NCBI RefSeq assembly: GCF_007197775.1
Contig: NZ_CP041638.1
Coordinates: 1,922,001-1,986,000 of the forward strand
Source of the DNA: Thalassotalea sp. PS06
Lineage (GTDB): Bacteria; Pseudomonadota; Gammaproteobacteria; Enterobacterales; Alteromonadaceae
Length of the DNA: 64,000 nucleotides
Reading direction: 5' to 3'
The notes below the pieces were generated by a model, which saw only the letters and a program-made list of their open reading frames with translations, did not search any database and had not been told where the DNA came from. Position 1 is the stretch's first letter; the number at the start of each line of letters is the position of its first letter. This document shows, in pieces, positions 1-8,157 of this stretch. Position numbers and translations under genes: made by a program.

Positions 1-236
1 GCAATCCCCTCTTCTACTGCCAATTTTTTAGCAACGACTACCATTCTACCCAGGGTTAGCTCATGCTCGGATTCGACATCGTTAATGGTTGGGATAAGAA
101 TATTCGGGACAATTAAGATGTGGCTTGGAGCACGAGGTGAAATATCTCGAAAAGCCGTGACGAGCTCGTCTTGGTAAAGTAGTTCAGTAGGGATTTCCTG
201 ACGGATAATTTTTGAAAAGATGGTTTCTTCAGCCAT
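1..236 (-). CDS. hinT: HIT-family protein HinT, C-terminus outside window
   Basis: The reading frame opens at ATG 236 and runs off the left edge, giving about 78 N-terminal residues. It begins [16 protein letters not shown] and continues with [15 protein letters not shown], the N-terminal signature of HinT-type histidine triad purine nucleoside phosphoramidases. The catalytic HxHxH motif would lie beyond the edge and cannot be checked. This short stretch has strong family character, so the identification is good even though the gene is partial. HinT is a small cytoplasmic hydrolase of AMP-lysine type phosphoramidates. Confidence 0.85.
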   Translation of the reverse strand, partial: MAEETIFSKIIRQEIPTELLYQDELVTAFRDISPRAPSHILIVPNILIPTINDVESEHELTLGRMVVVAKKLAVEEGI

Positions 237-347
237 GTTCGCTCCAAAGCTTGGCAAAATACACATATCGCACTTTCATGCGAGTGAAAGTATGCGAGGC
301 TCAACTAAAGTAACCTATTATAGCGGCTTAACTTTTTGCGTTAAACG

Positions 348-935
348 TTAATTTACTGCGGTTGACTGAAATGTGGCTAGCATGGCATCTACCAATTCTT
401 GTATCCGTGCCTGTTTCTCTTCAACCGGAATGTTTTCTTTTACCGCTTCAGAAACCTGGCTGCGCCATACCGATTTTTTCAATTTAGGGTCAATCATATC
501 GATAATCAACGTACCTTCAACGTACTGCTTTACATCAATATCATTGACCGGGCCACCATAGTTGTATCCACCATAATAAGGGCCGCAACTCCAACAACTG
601 TAGAACGAGGTATTGTATGAACGAATACGAGTCTTATCTTTTGTCACTACCTGATAACGAACCTGGATATCAGCATTTTCCACCGGTTGCGAAGCCAGTC
701 CTTTGTTTTCTAAATTGACGTTGATAGCGCGAATAATGCGGTCATTATCAAGATCGCTTAAATGTACATTAAACTGCTGATTATCGGTTTCGTTCATCGG
801 CTCCATGGCATCGAGCACGACAAAGCTTTGAATTCCAGAAAAATTATATTCGGGGTTGTAATCGATATCAGGTTTATAACTGCTGGCACAACCACTAAGC
901 AAAACAACCAGCCCAAACAAAAATAAACGTTTCAT
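348..935 (-). CDS. DUF4136 family lipoprotein
   Basis: A 195-residue protein with a lipoprotein signal peptide: a hydrophobic stretch at residues 4-14 followed by lipobox LSGC with Cys16, so an outer or inner membrane lipoprotein is expected. The mature part has the DUF4136 pattern: an early NFSGIQSFVV strand, IIRAINVNLENKGL, then VEGTLIIDMIDPKLKKSVWR, and a terminal helix after IPVEEKQARIQ. A Gly/Tyr/Cys-rich loop near residues 110-130 (SCWSCGPYYGGYNYGG) is typical of the family. The biochemical role of DUF4136 proteins is unknown. It stands alone, with hinT to the left and a tRNA operon to the right, all on the same strand. Confidence 0.8.
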   Translation of the reverse strand: MKRLFLFGLVVLLSGCASSYKPDIDYNPEYNFSGIQSFVVLDAMEPMNETDNQQFNVHLSDLDNDRIIRAINVNLENKGLASQPVENADIQVRYQVVTKDKTRIRSYNTSFYSCWSCGPYYGGYNYGGPVNDIDVKQYVEGTLIIDMIDPKLKKSVWRSQVSEAVKENIPVEEKQARIQELVDAMLATFQSTAVN

Positions 936-1100
936 AGCTGCTTCCTTCTATAGCATCATAGTATTAATAATATGTGGCATTTGCCAAGAATAAAACTAAA
1001 TACCGTAAACGAGAGAACAAATTACTAATAATTTACACAGACCGGAAGAAATCGCAGTTGATTCGAGTAATTTATATGATTTTTTAGGGGATAAGGAAAT

Positions 1101-1176
1101 TGGAGCGGCTAACGAGACTCGAACTCGTGACATTCACGTTGGCAACGTGATGCTCTACCAACTGAGCTACAGCCGC
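1101..1176 (-). tRNA. tRNA-Gly (GCC)
   Basis: 76-nt cloverleaf with encoded CCA; anticodon loop TTGCCAA. Last gene of the eight-gene operon. Confidence 0.95.
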
Positions 1177-1198
1177 ATAAAGAGAGTCTGGATTAAAT

Positions 1199-1274
1199 TG
1201 GAGCGGCTAACGAGACTCGAACTCGTGACATTCACGTTGGCAACGTGATGCTCTACCAACTGAGCTACAGCCGC
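1199..1274 (-). tRNA. tRNA-Gly (GCC)
   Basis: Identical to the other four Gly genes of the cluster; CCA encoded; anticodon GCC. Confidence 0.95.
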
Positions 1275-1292
1275 ATAATCCTTTCATTGAAA

Positions 1293-1379
1293 TGGTACCC
1301 GGGGCCGGACTTGAACCGGCACGTCCGTTAAGACGAGGGATTTTAAATCCCTTGTGTCTACCAATTCCACCACCCGGGC
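1293..1379 (-). tRNA. tRNA-Leu (TAA)
   Basis: 87-nt class II tRNA with long variable arm, loop TTTAAAA giving anticodon TAA, CCA encoded. Resembles E. coli leuZ. Confidence 0.95.
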
Positions 1380-1420
1380 ATATAATGCCTGACTCGTTTC
1401 AATGAAATCAGAAAGAGAAT

Positions 1421-1496
1421 TGGAGCGGCTAACGAGACTCGAACTCGTGACATTCACGTTGGCAACGTGATGCTCTACCAACTGAGCTACAGCCGC
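1421..1496 (-). tRNA. tRNA-Gly (GCC)
   Basis: 76 nt with CCA, same sequence as its siblings; anticodon GCC. Confidence 0.95.
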
Positions 1497-1519
1497 TTCA
1501 CATGCATGGCTTAAAGAAT

Positions 1520-1595
1520 TGGAGCGGCTAACGAGACTCGAACTCGTGACATTCACGTTGGCAACGTGATGCTCTACCAACTGAGCTACAGCCGC
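1520..1595 (-). tRNA. tRNA-Gly (GCC)
   Basis: 76 nt with CCA, same sequence as its siblings; anticodon GCC. Confidence 0.95.
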
Positions 1596-1646
1596 ATATC
1601 TTTAAGTTTACACTTAATTTCGTTTACATCCCAAATTGAGAAGAAA

Positions 1647-1733
1647 TGGTACCCGGGGCCGGACTTGAACCGGCACGTCCGTTAAGACGAGGGATTTTAA
1701 ATCCCTTGTGTCTACCAATTCCACCACCCGGGC
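1647..1733 (-). tRNA. tRNA-Leu (TAA)
   Basis: Second copy of the 87-nt Leu gene, identical to that at 1293-1379. It lies four bases from the Cys gene, as in the E. coli cysT-leuZ order. Confidence 0.95.
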
Positions 1734-1737
1734 AGAA

Positions 1738-1811
1738 TGGAGGCGGGTCCCGGAGTCGAACCGAGGTCCACGGATTTGCAATCCGCTGCATAGCCACTCT
1801 GCCAACCCGCC
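1738..1811 (-). tRNA. tRNA-Cys (GCA)
   Basis: 74 nt with CCA; anticodon loop TTGCAAA giving anticodon GCA. The only Cys gene in the window. Confidence 0.95.
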
Positions 1812-1850
1812 TTTTCATCAACAAGTTGGTGATGTAATTCCATGAAATAT

Positions 1851-1926
1851 TGGAGCGGCTAACGAGACTCGAACTCGTGACATTCACGTTGGCAACGTGA
1901 TGCTCTACCAACTGAGCTACAGCCGC
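1851..1926 (-). tRNA. tRNA-Gly (GCC), first gene of the operon
   Basis: 76 nt with CCA; promoter-proximal gene. The order Gly-Cys-Leu downstream of pgsA matches the E. coli glyW-cysT-leuZ operon. Confidence 0.95.
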
Positions 1927-1959
1927 TTTCCAGTGTTGACTCCCTGTCAACGGATGTGC

Positions 1960-1987
1960 ATTCTACATCGAATTTATTATGAGTCAA
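1960..1987 (-). promoter_or_regulatory. Promoter of the Gly/Cys/Leu tRNA operon
   Basis: On the minus strand a -35 TTGACT (1987-1982) and a -10 TAGAAT (1965-1960) are separated by 16 bp. A short perfect inverted repeat, GTTGAC-N5-GTCAAC (1935-1951), lies in the leader before the first tRNA. Confidence 0.7.
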
Positions 1988-2078
1988 CAGTTAAATTTCA
2001 TTTTTGTGCTGACTGGTTAAATAACAGCTAAAGTGCTGATTTTTTAACTCAAGAATGCATTTATTGCTTATTTAATCG

Positions 2079-2663
2079 CTAATTTTTGCCGGTCAATTCT
2101 GGCCATGAAGCTTTAAGATATTGAAACATGGAAATAAAGGCGAAAAAAGTTGCCATGGCATAGAATGCCCATGCCGCCCACATCACAATGAATGCAGGTA
2201 CATCAAACAAGATTAACGGAATTGGATAATCCGGTTTCCAGATCAGCCCCATTAATGCCAACATCTGGCAGGCGGTTTTCCATTTGCCTAATGAAGATAC
2301 AGCTACATTTTCACGTTTACCTAAATCAGCCATAAATTCACGAAGTGACGAAATAACTATTTCACGGCTAATCATGATTAACGCCGGTACGGTTACCCAC
2401 CATACCTGGTACTCAGCAACGATTAACACCAAAGCTACGGTTACCATCAGCTTATCAGCGACCGGATCAATAAACGCACCAAACTTACTGGATTGTTTTA
2501 ATCGTCGTGCCAGATAGCCGTCTAGGGCATCGCTGATAGAAGCAAGCCAGAAAACGAATGCGGCACCAAAATGCGACCAGGAGACGGGAAGATAAAACAC
2601 GATAATAAATACCGGGATGAGAATGATACGAAATAACGTAATTTGGTTAGGAATAGTCCACAT
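2079..2663 (-). CDS. pgsA: CDP-diacylglycerol-glycerol-3-phosphate 3-phosphatidyltransferase
   Basis: A 194-residue integral membrane protein that condenses CDP-diacylglycerol with glycerol-3-phosphate, the committed step to phosphatidylglycerol and cardiolipin. The CDP-alcohol phosphotransferase motif is intact: D45-xx-D48-G49-xx-A52-R53, then G62-xxx-D66-xxx-D70. Several hydrophobic helices surround it. Length and N-terminus (MWTIPNQITLFRI) match PgsA. It lies downstream of uvrC (45 bp gap), the conserved gammaproteobacterial order uvrY-uvrC-pgsA-glyW. Confidence 0.95.
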   Translation of the reverse strand: MWTIPNQITLFRIILIPVFIIVFYLPVSWSHFGAAFVFWLASISDALDGYLARRLKQSSKFGAFIDPVADKLMVTVALVLIVAEYQVWWVTVPALIMISREIVISSLREFMADLGKRENVAVSSLGKWKTACQMLALMGLIWKPDYPIPLILFDVPAFIVMWAAWAFYAMATFFAFISMFQYLKASWPELTGKN

Positions 2664-2708
2664 AATTCTTATTAATCAATATTTTTTCACTATTTTACAT
2701 ATTCGAGA

Positions 2709-4544
2709 TCAGTTGTCATGCAGACTGGCAAAAATATTTTTCGCCAGTTCTAAACTAACACCGGGCACTTTGGCTAATTCTTCGACACTTGCTTTTTTTA
2801 CTTCCTGGAGTCCACCAAGATACTTAAGCATAGCCTGTCTGCGTTTAGGTCCAATACCTGGAATATCTTCCAGACTGGATTTCTTGCTTACCTTCGCCCT
2901 TTTCGCTCGATGTCCAGCGATAGCAAAACGGTGAGATTCATCGCGAATATGTTGCACTAAATGTAATGCCGAAGAAGTAGGCTCGAGCGAAATTAACTGA
3001 TGCGAGCCTGCCATTATCAGGGTTTCTAACCCTGGTTTTCGAGACTCACCTTTAGCAACCCCAACCAATAAAGGTGTTTTTGATAAATCCAAATCGTTAA
3101 AGAACTGCTCTGCTCTGCCCAACTGCCCTTTACCACCATCAATAAAGACGATATCCGGATATTTGTCTTCAGCGGTCAGTTTCCCATAGCGTTTGTTCAA
3201 CGCAAAAGACATGGCTGCATAATCATCCCCTGGCGTAATACCTACCACATTGTAGCGACGATAATCGCTCTTCAGCGGTCCTTCAGTATTAAATACCACA
3301 CATGAGGCAATCGTCTGTTGTCCCATCGTATGGCTGATATCAAAACACTCGATCCTCTCGATTGGCGTTGGTAAATCAAACAGTTTGTTAAGCTGGTCAA
3401 ATCTAGCCTGCATTGACTCTTTATGAGAGTTCTTTACTCTAAGCGCCGTTTCTGCATTGGTCGATGCTAATGCAAGATACTTTTTACGTTCCGTACGGAC
3501 ATTACTTAGCAACTTAACTTCATGACCGACTTGCTGTGACAACAGGCTTTGTAATTGTTGTTTGCCATCAAAAGCCATGGGTAAAACAATTTCCCTAGCT
3601 ATATTAGCCTGCTCTACGCCCTGCCCTAAATAACTCTGGGTTATAAAGGCTTCGATAATATCAGCGTCTTCGGTTTCAGCCGGAATGCTGGGGAAATAAC
3701 TCTTGCTACCCAGGATTTTTTGGTCACGGATAAATAACTGATGTATACATGCCTGATTTTTAAGTCGATAAAAACCAAGGACATCAAGTTCTGCAGTCAT
3801 ACCGGAAACAAACTGTTGTTGTTGAACTTTGCGCAAGGTTGCAATTTGATCGCGATAACTGGCCGCTTGTTCAAAATGCAGGTTTTCACTCGCGACCTCC
3901 ATTTTACTGACCAGATTTTCAATCACCTGGTCATTTTTTCCTCGCAGAAACAGTTTTGCTAATTTTACCTGCTCCGTGTACTCGTCATCACTTACCTTAC
4001 CAACACAGGGCGCTGAACAGCGTTTTAGCTGGTATTGCAGGCAGGGGCGAGAGCGAGCGCGATAATAACTATCCTCACATTGCCGAATCGGAAACAATCG
4101 CTGCATTAAACGCAGGCTTTCCCATACAGCCCCTGCACTTGGAAATGGTCCGAAATAATCGCCTTTTATTTTCTTACCACCGCGATGAGCTCCAAGTTTT
4201 GGATGGCGATGATCGGTTATCAAAATATAAGGATAGGATTTATCATCCCGAAGTAAGATGTTGTACTTGGGCTGGTACTTCTTAATGTAATTATTTTCAA
4301 GGATCAGTGCCTCACCCTCGGTGTGAGTCACGGTTACGTCGATGGCTCTGATTTGCGCGACCAGAGCTCTGGTTTTCGTGGAACCGACATCTTTTCGAAA
4401 ATAACTGCTCAGGCGTTTCTTTAAGTTTTTCGCTTTGCCCACGTATATCACAGTCGATTGACTATCATACATACGATATACACCGCTTTGCTCCGTGGTT
4501 ACCTTTAAAAACGCCTTATAGTCGAATAGCTCCTCGGCGCTCAT
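2709..4544 (-). CDS. uvrC: Excinuclease ABC subunit C
   Basis: 611 residues. UvrC makes both incisions around a DNA lesion after UvrA/UvrB loading in nucleotide excision repair. The N-terminal GIY-YIG nuclease domain is visible (GVYRMYD, then VIYVGKAKNLKKRL, residues about 20-50). A UvrB-binding UVR motif lies near 205-240. The RNase H-like nuclease domain carries ECFDISH and later VFIDGGKGQL. Tandem helix-hairpin-helix motifs at the C-terminus (IPGIGPKRRQAML, VPGVSLELAKNIF) bind DNA. It starts 3 bp after uvrY, so the two genes are very likely co-transcribed. Confidence 0.97.
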   Translation of the reverse strand: MSAEELFDYKAFLKVTTEQSGVYRMYDSQSTVIYVGKAKNLKKRLSSYFRKDVGSTKTRALVAQIRAIDVTVTHTEGEALILENNYIKKYQPKYNILLRDDKSYPYILITDHRHPKLGAHRGGKKIKGDYFGPFPSAGAVWESLRLMQRLFPIRQCEDSYYRARSRPCLQYQLKRCSAPCVGKVSDDEYTEQVKLAKLFLRGKNDQVIENLVSKMEVASENLHFEQAASYRDQIATLRKVQQQQFVSGMTAELDVLGFYRLKNQACIHQLFIRDQKILGSKSYFPSIPAETEDADIIEAFITQSYLGQGVEQANIAREIVLPMAFDGKQQLQSLLSQQVGHEVKLLSNVRTERKKYLALASTNAETALRVKNSHKESMQARFDQLNKLFDLPTPIERIECFDISHTMGQQTIASCVVFNTEGPLKSDYRRYNVVGITPGDDYAAMSFALNKRYGKLTAEDKYPDIVFIDGGKGQLGRAEQFFNDLDLSKTPLLVGVAKGESRKPGLETLIMAGSHQLISLEPTSSALHLVQHIRDESHRFAIAGHRAKRAKVSKKSSLEDIPGIGPKRRQAMLKYLGGLQEVKKASVEELAKVPGVSLELAKNIFASLHDN

Positions 4545-4547
4545 GAA

Positions 4548-5192
4548 TTATAAAGCTTCACTGCTTACCAAACCGTAACGAATAGCCAAATGCGTCAACT
4601 CAACGTCATTACTGACAGAAAGCTTTTCGAACATTCGGTAACGGTAACTGTTGATAGTTTTACTACTTAGGCTTAACTGCTCGGAAATATCTGTTACTTT
4701 TTCGCCACGGGTGATCATCAACATAATTTGCAGCTCACGCTCAGACAGCGCGTTAAATGGGTTTTCGTTATCTGCATCAAATTGACTTAACGCCATTTTC
4801 TGGGCGATAGATGCAGGCAAGTACCGCTGACCAGCATTTACGGCTTTAATGGCCTGAACCATCTCATTGCACCCTGCGTTTTTCGATAAAAAGCCGCTGG
4901 CGCCAATTTGCATTACTTTTGTTGGATAAGGATCTTCTACGTGAACCGTTAAAATAATAATTTTGCAATCCGGCGCATAACGCAGGATTTTTTTTGTCGC
5001 TTCCAGTCCACCGATACCTGGCATGTTCATATCCATCAGTATCACGTCTGGTTCAATTTGCCGACAAAACTGCACGGCTTCCTCGCCAGTGGCAACTTCA
5101 GAGATCACCTTAATACCTTTTACATCCTCGAGAATTCGACGGATACCAGTCCGTACTAAATCGTGATCGTCAACCAATAACACCTTTATCAA
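4548..5192 (-). CDS. uvrY: Two-component response regulator UvrY/GacA
   Basis: 214 residues: a receiver domain with acidic pocket D8/D9 and phosphorylation site D54 (VILMDMNMPG), then a LuxR-type helix-turn-helix near 145-205 (LSERELQIMLMITRG, SSKTINSYRYR). UvrY/GacA responds to the BarA/GacS kinase and activates the Csr/Rsm small RNAs that titrate CsrA. Its cognate kinase is not in the window. It is placed just upstream of uvrC as in E. coli. Confidence 0.93.
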   Translation of the reverse strand: MIKVLLVDDHDLVRTGIRRILEDVKGIKVISEVATGEEAVQFCRQIEPDVILMDMNMPGIGGLEATKKILRYAPDCKIIILTVHVEDPYPTKVMQIGASGFLSKNAGCNEMVQAIKAVNAGQRYLPASIAQKMALSQFDADNENPFNALSERELQIMLMITRGEKVTDISEQLSLSSKTINSYRYRMFEKLSVSNDVELTHLAIRYGLVSSEAL

Positions 5193-5284
5193 GGTCTTCT
5201 CCTTAGAATTTGATAATTAACCCTTCACTTGCATTGACAGCCCTGTGCCAACGACAAGATTAACCGTTCCGACATCGCCGGGCA

Positions 5285-5584
5285 TTATAAATTATTTTTC
5301 TGTAACCACTTACTTAACAAACCGATTTGACCGTTTTTATATGCGGCATAGGTCAGGCGCAAAGCATTAGTCAAAATTTTACTGTCCGTCCATTGCGTTT
5401 GTTCACTGATCAGCTGATAACATTGAAGCGCTTCATCATTAAGATAACCGCGTACCTCTTTTTTACCAAGATCCTTTTGTCTTTCCCGGTATCGCTTTTG
5501 CTTTTCGGCATTCGTTAAGGGTTGTTTCCGTGTTGGGGCTTCAGTATTTGATAGTTGTTCTAGCGCTTTCTCTAAATCGTCCAT
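5285..5584 (-). CDS. Small unknown protein with basic central region
   Basis: Read from ATG 5584 (MDDLEKALEQLSN), about 99 residues. An alternative TTG start at 5596 adds four residues. A highly basic stretch (NAEKQKRYRERQKDLGKK) precedes a helical C-terminal half (NDEALQCYQLISEQTQW). This resembles small proteins that pair a KRYRERQ segment with a DNA-binding fold in mobile elements, but no family is recognised. It lies upstream of uvrY on the same strand and divergent from fabA. Confidence 0.6.
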   Translation of the reverse strand: MDDLEKALEQLSNTEAPTRKQPLTNAEKQKRYRERQKDLGKKEVRGYLNDEALQCYQLISEQTQWTDSKILTNALRLTYAAYKNGQIGLLSKWLQKNNL

Positions 5585-5667
5585 AGTCACCGCCAATGTT
5601 GATAACTGTTATTTTTACCACATGGTTACGCATAACCTACAAAAAAGCAACAAAACGAATATTTTTG

Positions 5668-5726
5668 TTGTCTAGCGTACGCCTGTTCGCTAAAGTAGCC
5701 ACAAGTTTAGTGTACACGTGTACGCC
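5668..5726 (+). promoter_or_regulatory. fabA promoter with two FabR-type operators
   Basis: A candidate promoter has -35 TTGTCT (5668-5673), a 17-bp spacer and -10 TAAAGT (5691-5696). The spacer is filled by AGCGTACGCCTGTTCGCT (5674-5691). A second palindrome, AGTGTACACGTGTACGCC, lies at 5709-5726. Both resemble the FabR (YijC) operator consensus AGCGTACACGTGTTCGCT known from fabA and fabB of enterobacteria. FabR represses unsaturated fatty acid synthesis in response to acyl composition. Presence of a FabR gene elsewhere in the genome is an inference. Confidence 0.6.
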
Positions 5727-5824
5727 GAGGTCGGAGGAGTTGTTTATTTAACCAGATTAGATAACCACCAACTTTCTTCTTCTTTCCATATTTTCGTAAC
5801 ATTTAGGGGTTTTAAAAAACAGCT

Positions 5825-6340
5825 ATGGGAAAACAACAATCGTTTGATAAAGCAGAATTAATCAAGGCCGGCACCGGCGAAATGTTCGGTGAGGAAAATT
5901 CCAAACTTCCTTCTGACAACATGCTTATGGTCGATCGCATCATTTCTATGAATGACGATGGCGGCGAATTTGGTAAAGGCGAAATTATTGCTGAGTTAGA
6001 CATCAATCCAGATTTATGGTTCTTTGATTGTCACTTTAAGGGCGACCCGGTAATGCCTGGTTGTTTAGGTCTGGATGCTATGTGGCAGTTGGTTGGATTT
6101 TATCTTGCCTGGTCTGGTGGCCCTGGTCGTGGTCGCGCTTTAGGTGTAGGTGAAGTTAAGTTTACTGGCCAAATTTTACCTACCGCTAAAAAAGTAACAT
6201 ACAAAATCGTTATGAAGCGCGTTATCAAGCGTAGCTTGTTTATGGGTATCGCTGACGGCATTGTCGAAGTGGATGGTCGCGAGATATACAAAGCAACGGA
6301 TCTTAAAGTTGGTTTGTTTACCGATACTTCAAAGTTCTAA
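5825..6340 (+). CDS. fabA: 3-hydroxydecanoyl-ACP dehydratase/isomerase
   Basis: 171 residues. FabA dehydrates 3-hydroxydecanoyl-ACP and isomerises trans-2- to cis-3-decenoyl-ACP, the branch point to unsaturated fatty acids. Catalytic His70 ([14 protein letters not shown]) and Asp84 (LGLDAMWQ) sit at the same positions as in the E. coli enzyme. The hot-dog fold central helix and [14 protein letters not shown] strand are present. It is monocistronic, followed by a hairpin terminator shared with the convergent DUF3466 gene. Confidence 0.97.
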   Translation: MGKQQSFDKAELIKAGTGEMFGEENSKLPSDNMLMVDRIISMNDDGGEFGKGEIIAELDINPDLWFFDCHFKGDPVMPGCLGLDAMWQLVGFYLAWSGGPGRGRALGVGEVKFTGQILPTAKKVTYKIVMKRVIKRSLFMGIADGIVEVDGREIYKATDLKVGLFTDTSKF

Positions 6341-6362
6341 GATTCGATTTTGAATCTTCCAC

Positions 6363-6394
6363 AAAAAAGGAGAGCTAAGCTCTCCTTTTTATTT
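6363..6394. terminator. Bidirectional terminator between fabA and the DUF3466 gene
   Basis: Perfect inverted repeat AAGGAGAGCT / AGCTCTCCTT flanked by A-run and T-run, usable from both sides. Confidence 0.8.
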
Positions 6395-6408
6395 GCCTTT
6401 CGCCATTC

Positions 6409-8157
6409 TTATCTACGACGACGGAATAACGTCAGCAACACAAGGCCCGCAACCAAGAACGGGTTAAAACCAGCGCCCTTACGCTCTACTTTTTCTTCAT
6501 CGGTGCCACACTCTTCAATTTCACCCTCGATTGGACGAAGGTATACGGCACGGAAAACATCTTCCATCTGTAGTTCGCCATTGGCATTGTAGAAAAGTTC
6601 ACCTTTGGCATCGCGTTGCGGTTGCTTCATCAAAGCCGTAGCAACAATTTCATTTTGATTGTTAATATCACGTGCTTCGATAATGGTGTATTCAGAATCA
6701 CAGCTTAACAAATCGTTGATATCGATAAACTCTTCAGTACGAATATTATACATAAAACCATGGCGGCGACGACGGTTGCTTGCACTGTCGTTAAAGTTCT
6801 CGTATTCACCTTCACCAACAATGATGTCATTGTCGTTAATAGCAAAACCTATGCTACCTGAGCCAGGGAAGAAATCGTCAACCATTTGGGTTTCGATATT
6901 ATCCTGGTTGGTATCCGCATAAAATACCTTGGTTCTTGCTTTACCATTTACATAACCATACATATAACCGGTCATAATGCCATTGTTATTGATCGCCGTA
7001 CCACGGGATTCAAAGAAGTCATCCCTGTCGGTAAATTCAATAACCTGACCATTTTTAAATACTGCAGCATAGAAACCAAAACGTTCTGTTTCTGATGGTT
7101 CGGTTTCATCAGCATCAATCCAGGCAGCCGTGCTACCTACCGCAACGCCGTTATCATTAATCGCAGTTGCAATACTGGTAATTGAAGTACGGGTATCTTC
7201 AGGGTTACGGTTGTCATCAACAGCGGTGCCTAATAATTCAGGTTCACCGATAATTTGCCCCTGAGAGTCGAGGTTCCAGCGAACAGCGCGCTGTTCGTAG
7301 ATAGTCGATTTCTGAACAAAAATACAATACTCTTGAGGTTGATCCAGTCGCTCTTCACCTTCGAGAATACATTTTTCTTCAAGGTCGGTAACTTCGTCTT
7401 GGTCCAGACTTACTGAGCTCGAACCAACCACCTGGCCCACATTATTGATATCAAAAATTTGCGAGATACCACCATAGGTGGACTCGATCGGCTCTAATCC
7501 TATAGCGTCGCCACCATTAATGCTAATAAATCCACGTGTCGAGAATTCACTTACCCAGTAGGTAATTTCTTCATCATCTTTATCAATATATGGCTCAAGT
7601 GGCAGCACCGGTGCTGATGCGGTACCGAATATCCAACCATTGTCAGTGATTCCATTTGGCGTCTCAGCGGTAGAACGTGTTAGCTGACCAGTTTCTTCAA
7701 ATGGCTGATCAAATATGGTGATCGGAGCATAATTTACACCATCAAACTTTAACACCGTACTGTCACCGACATTTTGATAGATAGCCGGGCTGCGTCCACG
7801 TAACCATTGAGTAGCCCACCATAGAGCATTAGCATCGGGATTACCGGCTTTTAAGTCTTCAAGCTGGCTATCGGTGATTTCGGTAAAGTCGCGTAAGTCT
7901 TCTGCTCTCTCCTCGGAAAGGTCCTGAATTTCTTCAAAATCTTCGTCGGTAAGGTTTTGATACTGAATCGGGAAATTGTAAGAACCATTACCGAAAATTA
8001 CGGCTTCACCATTGTTGTTCTGCTTTAAACCAAAGGTGTTTTTAACCGTATCGACTAATCCCAGATCGATTACTTCATAGGTCGCAGCCTGCGCCTGATG
8101 AGACATTAACGCAGAAGTCACCCCTAAGGTGATCAAGGATTTACATAAGGTATTCAT
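6409..8157 (-). CDS. DUF3466 family exported protein with C-terminal sorting-like tail
   Basis: 582 residues with a Sec signal peptide (residues 1-24, cleavage after QAQA). The mature part contains repeated 'NDNG/NNNG' segments such as TDNGWIFGTA, INNVGQVVGSS, INDNGVAVGS, INNNGIMTGYM and INDNDIIVGE. These are HAF/beta-propeller-like repeats typical of DUF3466 proteins. The last residues are a Gly-x-Asn motif, a hydrophobic helix (FLVAGLVLLTLF) and RRRR, like GlyGly-CTERM or PEP-CTERM type sorting signals. The start codon overlaps the uup stop by one base, so translation is probably coupled. Function unknown. Confidence 0.8.
   Translation of the reverse strand: MNTLCKSLITLGVTSALMSHQAQAATYEVIDLGLVDTVKNTFGLKQNNNGEAVIFGNGSYNFPIQYQNLTDEDFEEIQDLSEERAEDLRDFTEITDSQLEDLKAGNPDANALWWATQWLRGRSPAIYQNVGDSTVLKFDGVNYAPITIFDQPFEETGQLTRSTAETPNGITDNGWIFGTASAPVLPLEPYIDKDDEEITYWVSEFSTRGFISINGGDAIGLEPIESTYGGISQIFDINNVGQVVGSSSVSLDQDEVTDLEEKCILEGEERLDQPQEYCIFVQKSTIYEQRAVRWNLDSQGQIIGEPELLGTAVDDNRNPEDTRTSITSIATAINDNGVAVGSTAAWIDADETEPSETERFGFYAAVFKNGQVIEFTDRDDFFESRGTAINNNGIMTGYMYGYVNGKARTKVFYADTNQDNIETQMVDDFFPGSGSIGFAINDNDIIVGEGEYENFNDSASNRRRRHGFMYNIRTEEFIDINDLLSCDSEYTIIEARDINNQNEIVATALMKQPQRDAKGELFYNANGELQMEDVFRAVYLRPIEGEIEECGTDEEKVERKGAGFNPFLVAGLVLLTLFRRRR

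Noticed and set aside
1284..1950. ORFs of 63-108 codons across the tRNA cluster on both strands
   Set aside because: They repeat the same residues because they translate tRNA genes; no independent coding evidence.
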